Positions 1-9,464 of a DNA stretch of 64,000 bases are shown here, in pieces. Source of the stretch: Trichomonas tenax (taxonomy: Eukaryota; Parabasalia; Trichomonadida; Trichomonadidae); NCBI GenBank assembly GCA_023091735.1, contig JALKBU010000002.1, positions 62,001 to 126,000 on the forward strand. Direction: 5' to 3'. Within the stretch, counting starts at the first letter, position 1. The number at the start of each line of letters is the position of its first letter. The notes under the pieces were generated by a model. That model saw only the letters and a list, made by a program, of their open reading frames with translations. It was not told the origin of the DNA and searched no databases. Made by a program: the position numbers and the translations under genes.

Positions 1-45
1 AAGATTACATGACAAAAAAGTAAATTTATGTGACAAAAGAGTAAC

Positions 46-52
46 AACGATA
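46..52 (+). promoter_or_regulatory. Myb-recognition-like AACGATA just before presenilin start
   Basis: AACGATA lies 7 nt before the ATG at 59. It resembles the Myb recognition element (TAACGATA) described for Trichomonas vaginalis adhesin promoters. Two ACATGACA/ATGTGACA-type motifs precede it at about 6-35. The similarity is seen; function is inferred. Confidence 0.3.
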
Positions 53-58
53 AAATAA

Positions 59-1210
59 ATGGCGAAAACAGTAGGTATCCATACTTTTCTTGAGTTTTAT
101 GCTAGAAAAGTCGGGAAAATTGCTGTTCCAGTCGTGATAACTTTGCTACTGGATGCTGTATTCATCCGTTTCATCGAGCAAACTCACGGATCAGCAGAAT
201 TAAATCGAAATTTTGTGCAAACAATGTCGCGAAATGACAGCGGAATCAGCGTAACAGCTTCAATATGGTCCGCTGTTGGTATTATTTTCATGATTATCAT
301 TGTCACTGCAATTCTTTTAACATTATATTACTTTGGATGCATGAAAATCATTTTTGGATGGTTGATTCTTGCTGTTTCACTCCTTCTTTCAATGTATTTC
401 CTCATCGGTTTGGGCTCTTATCCATCAATTCTCAATATTCCAGTTGATTATATCGCACTTTCGATTTTCCTTTTCAATCTTGTCGTTGTTGGTAATATGT
501 CAGTATTCTGGCGCGCGCCTCAAAAAGTTACACAAGTTTTTCTTGTTTTAATTTCGATTTTAACTTCATTAGTCTTCAGATACCTTCCTGACTGGACAGT
601 TTGGATTTTACTTATTCTCCTCATTATATACGACGCATGCGTTGTGCTTTGCCCGAATGGTTTGTTAAATTTGCTTCTTAAAAAATCAGAAGAAAGAGGA
701 GATGCAATTCCAGCCCTTCTGTACTCTGCCGCTGCATGGGAAGAGGCAAATCCAGAAAAGGGCAACGAAACTGAAGAAAATGGACAGCAAGAAAACGAAC
801 AAGACGATCACAATCAAGCAGACAACAATGAAGAAGAAGAGAATGAGGAAGAAGAACAGCACCAAGAGCAGGAACAGGGCCAAGAAAATAATCAAAGTGG
901 AGACAAGAAGAAGAAAAAGAAGAAAATGTCAAAACGCGATAACGAAGGAATTAAGCTCGGTCTTGGTGACTTTGTCTTCTACGGTATCTTAGTTACACGT
1001 GCTGCAAGAATTGGTTGGGATATCACAATTCTTTGTGTTTTCGCAGTTATTCTTGGTCTTTCTTTGACACTTGTTTGCCTCGCTGTCTTCGAGAGACCAC
1101 TTCCTGCTCTTCCATTCTCTCTTGCTCTTGGTATTGTCTTCTTTATCATCGGTGCTATGACATTTAGACAATTCGGTGAGCATATGAGATGGGGTCGTGT
1201 AGCTTTCTAA
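59..1210 (+). CDS. Presenilin (gamma-secretase-type aspartyl protease, family A22)
   Basis: A 383-aa multi-pass membrane protein carrying the presenilin signatures. The YD motif of TM6 (IIYDACVV) places the first catalytic aspartate at D192. GLGDF places the second at D304. The PAL motif is at residues 349-351. Presenilins cut single-pass proteins inside ER, Golgi or endosomal membranes and normally need nicastrin, APH-1 and PEN-2; no partner is in this window. The loop between TM6 and TM7 (about residues 225-290) is low complexity, first Glu/Gln/Asn-rich and then ending in a run of lysines, so the usual endoproteolysis loop is replaced by a charged linker. At 383 aa it is shorter than animal presenilins (about 450-470). 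It starts at the first in-frame ATG, with a short leader. The paired motifs make the family assignment firm; substrates are unknown. Confidence 0.95.
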   Translation: MAKTVGIHTFLEFYARKVGKIAVPVVITLLLDAVFIRFIEQTHGSAELNRNFVQTMSRNDSGISVTASIWSAVGIIFMIIIVTAILLTLYYFGCMKIIFGWLILAVSLLLSMYFLIGLGSYPSILNIPVDYIALSIFLFNLVVVGNMSVFWRAPQKVTQVFLVLISILTSLVFRYLPDWTVWILLILLIIYDACVVLCPNGLLNLLLKKSEERGDAIPALLYSAAAWEEANPEKGNETEENGQQENEQDDHNQADNNEEEENEEEEQHQEQEQGQENNQSGDKKKKKKKMSKRDNEGIKLGLGDFVFYGILVTRAARIGWDITILCVFAVILGLSLTLVCLAVFERPLPALPFSLALGIVFFIIGAMTFRQFGEHMRWGRVAF

Positions 1211-1604
1211 CTTAGAATACGTATTTTGTATAAAATAATTAAGCTTTCTTCAAAATAATTTTCAAAATGTATTTAATTTCACTTATCATCTAAAATCCAT
1301 TCAAATTTAAATTATGATGAAAGATATGATATCATTAGATGAAATTATTTGATATTATAAGTTAAATAATAAATTCAAAATATTGAATTGAGTTATTTTC
1401 TATGTAAGGTTTGGTTATGCTATGGTATTCATAAATGTTGATCATATATATTGAGATTCAATTTGAAATTTGATATTTTGAAAAAATTAATTTGGTATGG
1501 TAACATATAATTTTTCTTGATTGAAACTGATTTATTTGCTATGCTTAATATAAATATAAGGAGGATTTTGATTTTAAGAACCATTTTTTTACGTTAAACA
1601 AAAA
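1211..1604. other. Intergenic spacer, AT-rich
   Basis: 394 bp between presenilin and the next gene. No open frame of note, RNA gene or repeat was seen. The last about 100 bp presumably hold the promoter of the gene at 1605, but I found no clear initiator motif there. Confidence 0.5.
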
Positions 1605-4574
1605 ATGAATGAAGTTTCTTATGCCCCACAATCGAAAGTTATCAAACCTTCGACAGCACCTGGAGGCGTAAGAACACCCAGACTATACAGCCGTGACATA
1701 AAAAATAAGTATATTCAGCCAAGTAATTCGAGAAATTTACCGACTATCCAGCAAAACGGGGAAGTTAACCAAACCGTTATGCTTAAATCATTGTACAACG
1801 CTTTAATAGAAATAGTCAATAAACTTTTAGCGCATAACAATGCTACAATCAGTTTTAGGAATTCGATATCGTCACAAGTTCAAGAAAATCAAAGATTGTT
1901 TGGATCATTTTTGCAACAAGCGATTAAGCAATTCGGTACCAGTCCAGTTTTGCAAAGAGGAGCAAAACCTGGAGATGTTGCTTCTAACGGACTCCAACAA
2001 TCAGCGATACCATTCCTTAAATCATGGAAAGTTTTCGCTAAATCATTGATTGACATCCAAAACACTGGACCACAGGCAATAAAACACACAATTTCACAAA
2101 ATTTTGAATTGATTTCGACAGCGCTCGAAAATGTATCCCAATTCATGAACAGTGGAAAAGCTTTGATTCATAATGCACCTTCTCGCAATATATTACAAAT
2201 GATTAAGCAAAATTCGAATTTACAACAAGAAGTCTTGAAAATTATCGGTGACCCAAATGAATTAGAGCAACTGAAGGCTATGGCAAACAAAGTTAAAGGA
2301 TTTTCGCGATTGATTAATGATTGTTTTGCACAAGAAATTAGCAATTTTAATATTCTAACGAATGAAGTTGTAAGAATACGTCATAGAACATATACTGCGT
2401 GCTGCGATATCATTTCTGCACTTAAAGGAGCATATTTGTTCGAGATTGATATGAATGCATTATTGAGTACATTAGATGAACTTCAAGATTGCATGACTAT
2501 TATGCTTGAACGCTTGGACCTTCCAACATCATATATCTATAGACGTGAAATACATGACTCAAATGAGAACCTCGAAATCGAAAGATTTGTTGACTTCGGA
2601 GAAGAAGAAGAAATCGATTTTGCAGCAACATTTTCTTTGCCTTCGCCACTTGCGCAATACGGATTAAACAACATTCAGACGATTTTTAACAACGGCGAAA
2701 AACTCACGCAGATGCTGACTGTGCTTAAAAGCTTAAGTGAGACGATTGAAGACGAAAATAATGTAATGAAAAACCATTTGAAAGATTTGGAACATGACAA
2801 AGAAGAACTTCTTGAATCAACGAAAAAAGAGAATCAGACAACGCAGGATAAAATCAAAAACTACGAAGCCGAAATAGTGCGATTGAAGAACATTATCGAC
2901 AGCCAAGAAGAAGAAATCAGTCAACTCAGGAACAGACAGACTGATAATGAATTTAAACAGGCATTAAGAAATGTCGCAAGAAAACTTGGCGGTGTTATTC
3001 AAGAGGAAGAAGTTAATTTTCAACCAGATGACGATGATGATGACCAGTTGATATCAAAGGTTGATGCATTAACAGTTTATGTTGTCGAAAGAAAATGTCA
3101 GAAGTGCATTCTTCATAAGGAACAAGAAAATGAAATGAAAAGAATTTTATCAGTCATTGTCGATCCTAATGATGAAAAGATGAAATTTATTGATATAATC
3201 AGAGAAGTTCGTCAAAGATTTAAAGAACAAGATAATCAGATTGATGAGCTTAAGCAGAAAATTTCGAAACTCAACGACGACAAAGAATTTTTAATTGGTG
3301 GATTCAAGGAAATTTTGCAATTCTATAAGAGACCAATTCCTGATGCAGCCAACATATACGATGAAGCAATCAATGCGGCAATGGATTATTCTAATGATTT
3401 GAAGAGACAACTTGACAATCTCGCGAAAGCGGAAGAAGAAGAACTTTATGATTTCGCAAGAAACATTTCAAGAAAATTCGGAGATTATGCGGAAATTAAC
3501 AACTTGAATGGAACTCCTGTTCAACAAACAGTAATCATTACAGACTCTGCTTTAGAATCAATGGCTAAAATTAAAGAAGAAATTGCATCAATCAAGAAAT
3601 TATTCGAAAAAATTGGTAAAAAGCTTTCAACATTTTTGAATTACAAAGTCGAAACTAATGATGCTGATAAGATGATTGAAGAGATGATGAGCGCTTTTGA
3701 TAGATGGGAGAATCCTCTTAAGAAGCCATTGTTCGACTCAGAAACACAAAACAAATTCTTGATTACTTCAATCGAAGTTATCAACAACAGATTTAGAGGT
3801 GTTTCTGCTGCTGAGCAGAAGAAACTCGTCAGCAAATTGTCCCCTCAAAACTTAGTCAATCAGACAATCAAAATGCTCGAGCAATTCCAGGATGCAGTCG
3901 AATCGAGATCAATTGAATTGATCGCTTCAAAGCAAGCTTGTCAACAACTCAGAAGAACTCTTGAGAAAGTCGACTATATGTCACACAGCTTTATTGGATT
4001 GGAGGATATTGACTTAAGTACATTACGCGATGAAGAACTTTGCAATAGATGTGTTGAATTCATGGAGAAAATCACTGCTTTGCAAGCGAATCCACAATTT
4101 TTGTCAGCAAGTGAACTTAATGATATGTTTTTGAATGTTTATGATTTAGTTCCCGTAACAACACGTTCTGATCCTAGGAAATACATTCCTGAAGTTAATG
4201 CAGCCTTCATGAGCTTGAATAATACAATTATTGCATTGAAACCTTTTGCAACAGTTCTCAATGAGATTTTCACAACATTTGATTGCAAGTTTTCATCTTA
4301 TATACCGGGATCTGATTCTTGCAAGCAGCTTAGACAGCAAGTTATGAAGCTCCACAGTGTTCTTTCTGCAATGCAGCCTTCGAAGATCAACAGTTTTGTT
4401 TTTATAGTTGTTTCAAGATTTATTGCTCTTCTCAGTTCATTCTTATCGGCTTTAACTGCATTTTCATACTCTGAGACAGATGAACAAGCTAAGAGCTTCT
4501 TATATGCTCTTCAGCAAGAAAATGAAAGACTTAATGTTCAAATAGAGCAAATGAAAGCAACAAAGTCGACATAA
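1605..4574 (+). CDS. Large coiled-coil protein, 989 aa, unknown function
   Basis: No family was recognised. The first about 60 residues are basic and rich in Pro, Ser and Asn, and look disordered. The rest is mostly helical. A clear coiled coil with regular heptads and dense Glu/Lys/Asn runs from about residue 365 to 455. A run of six aspartates follows near residue 475, then further coiled segments near 545-575 and in the last 25 residues. There is no signal peptide or membrane segment. Such proteins are common in trichomonads and often serve as cytoskeletal or scaffold components; that role is inference only. It begins at an ATG preceded by an A-run and ends in TAA. Uninterrupted length and even codon use argue for a live gene. 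Confidence 0.85.
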   Translation: MNEVSYAPQSKVIKPSTAPGGVRTPRLYSRDIKNKYIQPSNSRNLPTIQQNGEVNQTVMLKSLYNALIEIVNKLLAHNNATISFRNSISSQVQENQRLFGSFLQQAIKQFGTSPVLQRGAKPGDVASNGLQQSAIPFLKSWKVFAKSLIDIQNTGPQAIKHTISQNFELISTALENVSQFMNSGKALIHNAPSRNILQMIKQNSNLQQEVLKIIGDPNELEQLKAMANKVKGFSRLINDCFAQEISNFNILTNEVVRIRHRTYTACCDIISALKGAYLFEIDMNALLSTLDELQDCMTIMLERLDLPTSYIYRREIHDSNENLEIERFVDFGEEEEIDFAATFSLPSPLAQYGLNNIQTIFNNGEKLTQMLTVLKSLSETIEDENNVMKNHLKDLEHDKEELLESTKKENQTTQDKIKNYEAEIVRLKNIIDSQEEEISQLRNRQTDNEFKQALRNVARKLGGVIQEEEVNFQPDDDDDDQLISKVDALTVYVVERKCQKCILHKEQENEMKRILSVIVDPNDEKMKFIDIIREVRQRFKEQDNQIDELKQKISKLNDDKEFLIGGFKEILQFYKRPIPDAANIYDEAINAAMDYSNDLKRQLDNLAKAEEEELYDFARNISRKFGDYAEINNLNGTPVQQTVIITDSALESMAKIKEEIASIKKLFEKIGKKLSTFLNYKVETNDADKMIEEMMSAFDRWENPLKKPLFDSETQNKFLITSIEVINNRFRGVSAAEQKKLVSKLSPQNLVNQTIKMLEQFQDAVESRSIELIASKQACQQLRRTLEKVDYMSHSFIGLEDIDLSTLRDEELCNRCVEFMEKITALQANPQFLSASELNDMFLNVYDLVPVTTRSDPRKYIPEVNAAFMSLNNTIIALKPFATVLNEIFTTFDCKFSSYIPGSDSCKQLRQQVMKLHSVLSAMQPSKINSFVFIVVSRFIALLSSFLSALTAFSYSETDEQAKSFLYALQQENERLNVQIEQMKATKST

Positions 4575-4737
4575 CTTATAATTTTTCATTTATTTGTTTG
4601 TTTTTAGTTAATAAATTTGTATATATTACCGTATAATTGTTGGTTCAGCAAGAGAACTTTGTTATTTTATCGTTTTCATGACGACAAAAAGATTTCAAAG
4701 CTGTGCAAATGAAGAAAAAAACTGACATTTTATATAA

Positions 4738-6081
4738 ATGAATGAAAATGATTTTGAAGAGGATAAAATTGAAAATTTCAATCACGAAGGAGAAGCAGTG
4801 CAAGAAGAGGAGCCTCTAAAAATGGATGTTTACGAGATAAACATGTTTATTAAGAAATTAGATGGAAATAATTATATAATTATCGAAAATGCACTTCAAA
4901 AAATACTAACAATACCACTGAAAAATTATATTGAGCCATCGCAGTTTCTATTTCAATTTTTTGACTCAATGATGAAATTATTTGAATTTAATCAAACAAA
5001 AATTATAGATTTAGCTTCGCAGTTTCTTTATTCTCTTCTTAAATACAATGGACTATTTTATTCAAAGTTCAATGGTTCTGGATTTATTGCTAGAATTTTT
5101 CCAAAAATACGAAAATTCAAAAATGATCCAAAAACTTTGTTTCGACTTTTGGAAATCTGCTCTTTGTATTCGCAGGTCAATCCTATTGTACATTATGCAC
5201 TAGGTGAAGAGTATGTTTTGTTACTATTAGATTTTATAGAAATATCTTTAACTAGGAGCTTAGATTGCATTTTTAGTTTCACATCTTCAAAATTTTTTTC
5301 TCATTTTAGTGAAAGTCTTGAAGAAAGAGTTTTATCACTTTGTAATTCAATAATATACACAGATGGAAAGCCCGACATTGAGTGTATTTCCACATCATTG
5401 AAGATTGCAGAGATTGTGATCAGGAAAAATCCAGAAACAAATTTTATAATATTTCTTACAGTCAAAGATGATTTATTTAAGCCTATTTCATTGATATCAG
5501 AGAGTGTTCTTATCCTTGATAGTACTATTTTATTTTTCACGACTCTTTCAGATGTGGAATTTCTTGTTGCGAAATTAATTGTTGAAGCGAACATTATTCA
5601 ACAATTTATAATTAACATCAAGACAGAAAATCTTGCTGATTTGAAACAATTGGTTTTAAACTGCGCAAGAAATCATCCTGACAAAGTAGCAATGAGCTTA
5701 TGCACTCCAGTATTTGCTGAGCATGCAAGGAATGGATATTCAATGAAGATGTCAGTGAAGGAAACAATATTTTGTTTCATTTCTTTAATAGCATGCGATA
5801 ATGTTAATACTATTGATACTTTGAAGTTTTGCAATGATGCAGAGTTCTTCAGTAATGTTATAGATATTCTCGAAAGCGATATTATTTCAGTTATTGATTT
5901 GATTTTCAAGGCACTAATTTCCCTATATAACAGATGCATAAATGAAGGATTACCGGAAGATTTAGCAAATTTAATCGGAAGCAATGCTGTTGCTGAAGCT
6001 GCAAATCTTATGATGCAAAGTGATAAGAACTCTGAGTGCGCTGATTCAATGTTGGAAATACACAATATTGTTGTTAGTTAA
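4738..6081 (+). CDS. ARM/HEAT-like alpha-solenoid protein, 447 aa
   Basis: An acidic N-terminus (residues 1-30, Glu/Asp-rich) is followed by about 400 residues of amphipathic helices with the spacing of ARM/HEAT-type solenoids, including repeated Leu/Ile/Phe-rich helices with Asn and Ser turns. No catalytic motif, signal peptide or membrane segment is visible. General build and length resemble the 480-aa protein at 24318-25760, so the two may belong to one lineage-specific scaffold family; their sequence identity looks low by eye. The ATG follows a short leader (about 20 nt upstream lies a TGACATTTT element). The stop codon is only 12 nt from the edge of the retrotransposon relic on the other strand. 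Function unknown. Confidence 0.8.
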   Translation: MNENDFEEDKIENFNHEGEAVQEEEPLKMDVYEINMFIKKLDGNNYIIIENALQKILTIPLKNYIEPSQFLFQFFDSMMKLFEFNQTKIIDLASQFLYSLLKYNGLFYSKFNGSGFIARIFPKIRKFKNDPKTLFRLLEICSLYSQVNPIVHYALGEEYVLLLLDFIEISLTRSLDCIFSFTSSKFFSHFSESLEERVLSLCNSIIYTDGKPDIECISTSLKIAEIVIRKNPETNFIIFLTVKDDLFKPISLISESVLILDSTILFFTTLSDVEFLVAKLIVEANIIQQFIINIKTENLADLKQLVLNCARNHPDKVAMSLCTPVFAEHARNGYSMKMSVKETIFCFISLIACDNVNTIDTLKFCNDAEFFSNVIDILESDIISVIDLIFKALISLYNRCINEGLPEDLANLIGSNAVAEAANLMMQSDKNSECADSMLEIHNIVVS

Positions 6082-6092
6082 TAAAATTTTTT

Positions 6093-7760
6093 TCAAATAA
6101 TTTCATGAGTTTTCACAAAAGTGATGAGGAAAAATATTCCTTTGGTGGAAAAACAAATGAAAAAAATATCATCTTTAAGTTCACCGTAAGGGATAGTGAC
6201 TTCTATGAGTTGCATTGTGTTGGTTTGTGGATTGTAGAATTGAATATCTGGGCGAAGTCTGCTAACATTACATTGGAGTGTCCTTCCTCTAAACTTGACT
6301 GAGTTATCAATAAATGGAACGATTCCATAAACTCGTCTGATTTCTCGTGTTATTACTTTGATTACTGCATTATGTCTTGGCGTCATCTTTTGTATGATGG
6401 ATCTACATCCATTCACTCGATGCATCAGTAAGTCGTTCAATTGTTCACTTCTACAATATGGGCATGTGTATTTACCTTTATTTGGGAAGCGTTTGTCTCT
6501 GAGTTCTCCTCTATCCAATAGATTAAGTCTTCCAAGGATTGTGAACTTCATAGTCTTCTCCGACATCTTTGCATCGCTATTTCCGATGAAGTAGTTCGCA
6601 TCTTTGCTATTCCTTGTTGTGTGGAATGTGTGACCATGCAGTGATTTGGATCTGAGAGATTTGAGTTTTTCTTCTCTCGTGAGATCAATGAGTTTCTTCG
6701 TGATTGCTTTCTTTCCAACCTCTTCAAATTCTGTGTCTCCAATCTTATTTTTAACACTTGCAACTTCTTCATTTAATTGTATCTTGATCTTGAGCTCTTT
6801 GGCAGCTTTGTTGGCTATAGCGTCTGTTCCACTATGCCTAGATATTGGCTCTCCACATTCATTCGTTTCCCAATTTAGAAAGTTTATCATCTCATGGTTG
6901 ACTTCTTTGATCGACCGGAACTTCCTTTCATTGTTAGTCAAGTCTCTGATTGCTCTTCTTGTGTTTGTTGTCTTGGAATTATATAGAGCAACAAACCTTT
7001 TAACCTTCAGTGCTCTCTCTGATAGGTTGTAATCCGAGTCCACCATCTTTCCAAATTGTACTGAAGAAGTCTAATGGAATGTTGTTACATTTGAGATGTT
7101 TTGCAACAACTCTTCTACCTTCTTTCTCATATTCATTGATCAACTGTACTCTGACTTCTCCATTGGTGAATGCATAATCGAGTGCTAGTCTGATAAACCT
7201 TTTTATTCCATCTATCTTTTGGTTAAAGCGGAGAGGAACTCTCTGTAATTGTTTGAGATGCTGAATTTGCTCAACAAATACTTCTTCTGCTGACTTCCAG
7301 CGAAGGGTCCTGTTGTTGGATACCATTATTCCTAAGTAATTAATACCCTCACTCATGTCTGCTGTTGGTAGCTCTTCATCATTAATCTTGAACGTGTTGT
7401 TCAGTTTCACTCTTCTTCCATCTCGTTCACCAATTGATAGTGACCTGAATTTGTTGACATTGACTTTGAGTTTAGAGTACTTAAGTAATTGCTCTAGGAC
7501 TTTGATTAGTTTCTTCATTCTATCTGCTGTATCAGAGAACATAATTATATCATCTGCGTATGCTTATATGGATATCTTCACATTTGAGCTTGATATCTAA
7601 TAGCCTAAATCGCTGTGGTTTTTTGTAATCTCATTTATCAAGGGCTGGATTGCTAGAACAACGACTAATGGAGACAGAGGACAGCTTTGCTTGAGTCCTT
7701 TCCTGATTGAGATCTCTCCTTTTTAGTTGATTCCAACTTTAAATCTGACACTTTGCCCCC
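6093..7760 (-). mobile_element. Broken 5'-truncated non-LTR retrotransposon (R2-like, restriction-like endonuclease type)
   Basis: Reading on the minus strand, the remains in order are: an RT block with KGLKQSCPLSPL (near 7690), the catalytic YADD box (near 7555), the YLGI block (near 7335), then a CX2C-X9-HX4C zinc knuckle (about 6425-6480), and the RPD...E motif of a PD-(D/E)XK-type endonuclease (about 6210-6270). This order (RT, zinc knuckle, endonuclease at the C-terminus) is that of R2/NeSL/CRE-type elements. The frame is broken at least twice in the RT (near 7565 and 7620), again near 7020 after KDGGLGL, and by a TAA near 7728. The N-terminal half and the extreme C-terminus are absent. 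Its 5' border abuts the 283-bp repeat and tRNA-Phe. A dead fossil copy; class assignment is firm, clade is not. Confidence 0.85.
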
Positions 7761-7764
7761 GCCC

Positions 7765-8047
7765 TTAATCAATCGATTTTACATGTCAAAATGAAATATA
7801 TTTGCCATGTAAACACATCGCTTTTTCATAACTCTTTATTATACCCAACAGCTCAGACATGGAATAGATGGTGTGCACGTTATATTAGCATAAAAATATG
7901 AAAAAGCAGAAGTTAATAATTATAATCATATGAGCAGGAAAAAATATAATGGGACTTCGTGTACTTTTTATTCAGTTAGTACTGGTTGTACTCTCTTAAA
8001 TAACTCGTCTTCATGATGTGTGAATGATGACCTCATCAAAGAGTTAA
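7765..8047 (-). repeat. 283-bp repeat, copy 1 (inverted relative to copy at 54638-54919)
   Basis: Almost identical by eye to the reverse complement of 54638-54919, with only scattered mismatches. Similarity stops sharply at the 7765 end (TTAATCAATC) where retrotransposon sequence begins. At the other end the block sits next to an identical tRNA-Phe gene in both loci. The flanks beyond are unrelated, so this is a dispersed duplication, not a segmental one of larger size. Confidence 0.85.
7777..7846 (+). promoter_or_regulatory. ACATGTCA...CCATGTAAAC promoter-like module, copy 1
   Basis: A 70-bp module: TTTACATGTCA, about 17 nt, TGCCATGTAAACAC, a degraded initiator (TCGCTTTT instead of TCACTTTT), then CTCTTTATTATACCC. 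The same arrangement recurs at 31196-31264 and, inverted, at 54839-54907. It looks like a core promoter carried by a repeat; nothing obvious is encoded downstream. Confidence 0.4.
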
Positions 8048-8090
8048 TAATTATAATCATATGATCAGGAAAAAATATAATGGGACTTCG
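7912..8090. repeat. Two 48-bp direct copies ending in the tRNA-Phe 3' terminus
   Basis: Positions 7912-7959 and 8043-8090 are the same 48-mer with one mismatch (GAGC/GATC), 131 bp apart. Each ends (on the plus strand) in GGGACTTCG; in the second copy these bases are the 3' acceptor strand of tRNA-Phe (reverse complement CGAAGTCCC). The arrangement resembles a tandem duplication or insertion footprint at the tRNA 3' end. Confidence 0.8.
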
Positions 8091-8153
8091 CGGACTTGAA
8101 CCACGTACCTTGCGATCTTCAGTCGCACGCTCTCCCAGGTGAGCTAAAGTCCC
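8082..8153 (-). tRNA. tRNA-Phe (GAA), copy 1
   Basis: A complete 72-nt cloverleaf on the minus strand. It has a 7-bp acceptor stem GGGACTT/AAGTCCC, D-stem GCTC/GAGC, anticodon stem TGCGA/TCGCA with loop CTGAAGA (anticodon GAA), and T-arm CGTGG-TTCAAGT-CCGCG with one G-T pair. No intron and no encoded CCA. It is identical to the gene at 53481-53552. The internal A and B boxes are intact, so it should be transcribed by Pol III. Confidence 0.97.
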
Positions 8154-8562
8154 TTACATTATTTTTCTCTGTGCGAGTTTTGATCACTAAAGTCAAAAAT
8201 ATGAATCAGAAATCATATGAAATGTTATTATATGTTGAGGGATTATGGGATTATATCAATAATATACTCACACACGGTTTATTGATGGAAATGGTTTTGA
8301 TGTAACAGAGGACAAAATTGGAAATCGAAATCAGATTTCGATCAAATAGAAGCAATATCATGAATTTTTGTTATTTATACCAATGCAATCATTGTTATAG
8401 CATTCAAAAAGGATAAATCTTTAAAATTGAATGCAAATCAAAAAATTGGGATCAAAAACAAAACAAAAATCAAAAATTATCATCAGTTTATTATCAGCAA
8501 GATTTGTTTTTAGCAACAAGAATCGAAAATTCGAAAAAGGAAAAACTCCTCCCGAGTAAATT
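8154..8562. other. Intergenic spacer, AT-rich
   Basis: 409 bp between tRNA-Phe and the next open frame. Only short broken frames; no RNA gene or repeat seen. Confidence 0.5.
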
Positions 8563-9108
8563 TCAAATTTTTACTGTGAGTCGACTAAATTCGTCTTTAT
8601 TCATCCATGAGATGAACGGAGGACTAATTTCGGGGTTTTGAGAGAAATTTTCATCAGTATCTTCTTCTGGCGCCTGGCACTCCAATAGTAGCGTAATATT
8701 TAGAGTGACCACTTGAGAGTTTTCATCGCGATTATCTAAAACAATGATAAATTGGACAAATTCGCTATATTCATGACTGTCATCCTCCATGGAGTTGATG
8801 GTGATCTTTCCGTCTGGCGGCTGATATAAGTACTTGTCCTTTGAAAATTTTGAAGTGAGTTTAACCTTAAAGTAATGAATGTTCTTTGAAAGATATAAAA
8901 ATAAAGAATCTGCTGGAATTGGCTGACCACCACCTGCATCAGGTGGCTCTGGAGGGTCAGCGTCCACAGGTAATCGTAAAAAATCCGTGTGTTCCAGGGA
9001 AATATCGTATGCAACTTCTAATAATGCGCAAAATTTTTCGCTAAAAATTGAACTGGCGTCTTGCTTAGGGTCTACGGACCTTACTGCCCGACTGTACGGG
9101 AACGGCAA
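8563..9108 (-). pseudogene. 181-codon open frame lacking an ATG; possible gene fragment
   Basis: The minus-strand frame is open for 181 codons but has no ATG near its beginning. It would have to start at TTG (9108), and a TGA lies six codons upstream, next to tRNA-Asn. The deduced product is acidic, has a Pro/Gly-rich stretch at about residues 48-65 and then Val/Ile/Leu-rich segments that look like beta strands (near VTLNITLLLEC). Its base composition is less AT-rich than the surrounding spacer, which supports a coding past. I recognise no family. A beta-rich fragment from a mobile element is possible, as is a gene that lost its first exon or start. It lies in an accessory block between two tRNA genes. 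Confidence 0.4.
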
Positions 9109-9133
9109 TGGAAAAAAACATTTTCAAAAAATC

Positions 9134-9206
9134 TCCTCCCGTGTGGATCGAACACACGACTTCCAGATTAACAGTCTGACACTCTAACCAACTGAGTTAG
9201 GGAGGA
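9134..9206 (-). tRNA. tRNA-Asn (GTT)
   Basis: A complete 73-nt cloverleaf on the minus strand. It has acceptor stem TCCTCCC/GGGAGGA, D-stem ACTC/GAGT with loop AGTTGGTTA, anticodon stem TCAGA/TCTGG with loop CTGTTAA (anticodon GTT), and T-arm GTGTG-TTCGATC-CACAC. No intron and no encoded CCA. Confidence 0.97.
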
Positions 9207-9464
9207 TTTACATTTATTCATTTATTTCTGCATATATAACTATTATTTATTAAAAAAGATTTGGTTTTACAAATCAGAATTTAGAAACCACATCACTTTT
9301 TGAACCCATTTACAATAAGATTAATCGTTTTTATTTTATTGAAAATTTGCCTTTACGTGTCAACTAATTGCCAATTCTGACTTGTAAAGCAAAATAAAAA
9401 TCAATCTAAAACAGAGACAATTAAAACAGTAATTACATTTAATAAACAAATAAATAACAAAATT

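Noticed and set aside
678..932. Minus-strand Leu/Phe-rich frames opposite the presenilin loop
   Set aside because: Antisense of a Glu/Gln/Lys low-complexity coding stretch; shadow frames only.
8096..8305. Plus-strand open frame across tRNA-Phe
   Set aside because: It overlaps a perfect tRNA gene on the other strand and has no protein-like features.
8563..9108. Capsid-like protein of a Maverick/Polinton element
   Set aside because: Only a vague beta-rich impression; no other Maverick gene (integrase, DNA polymerase B, ATPase) lies nearby.
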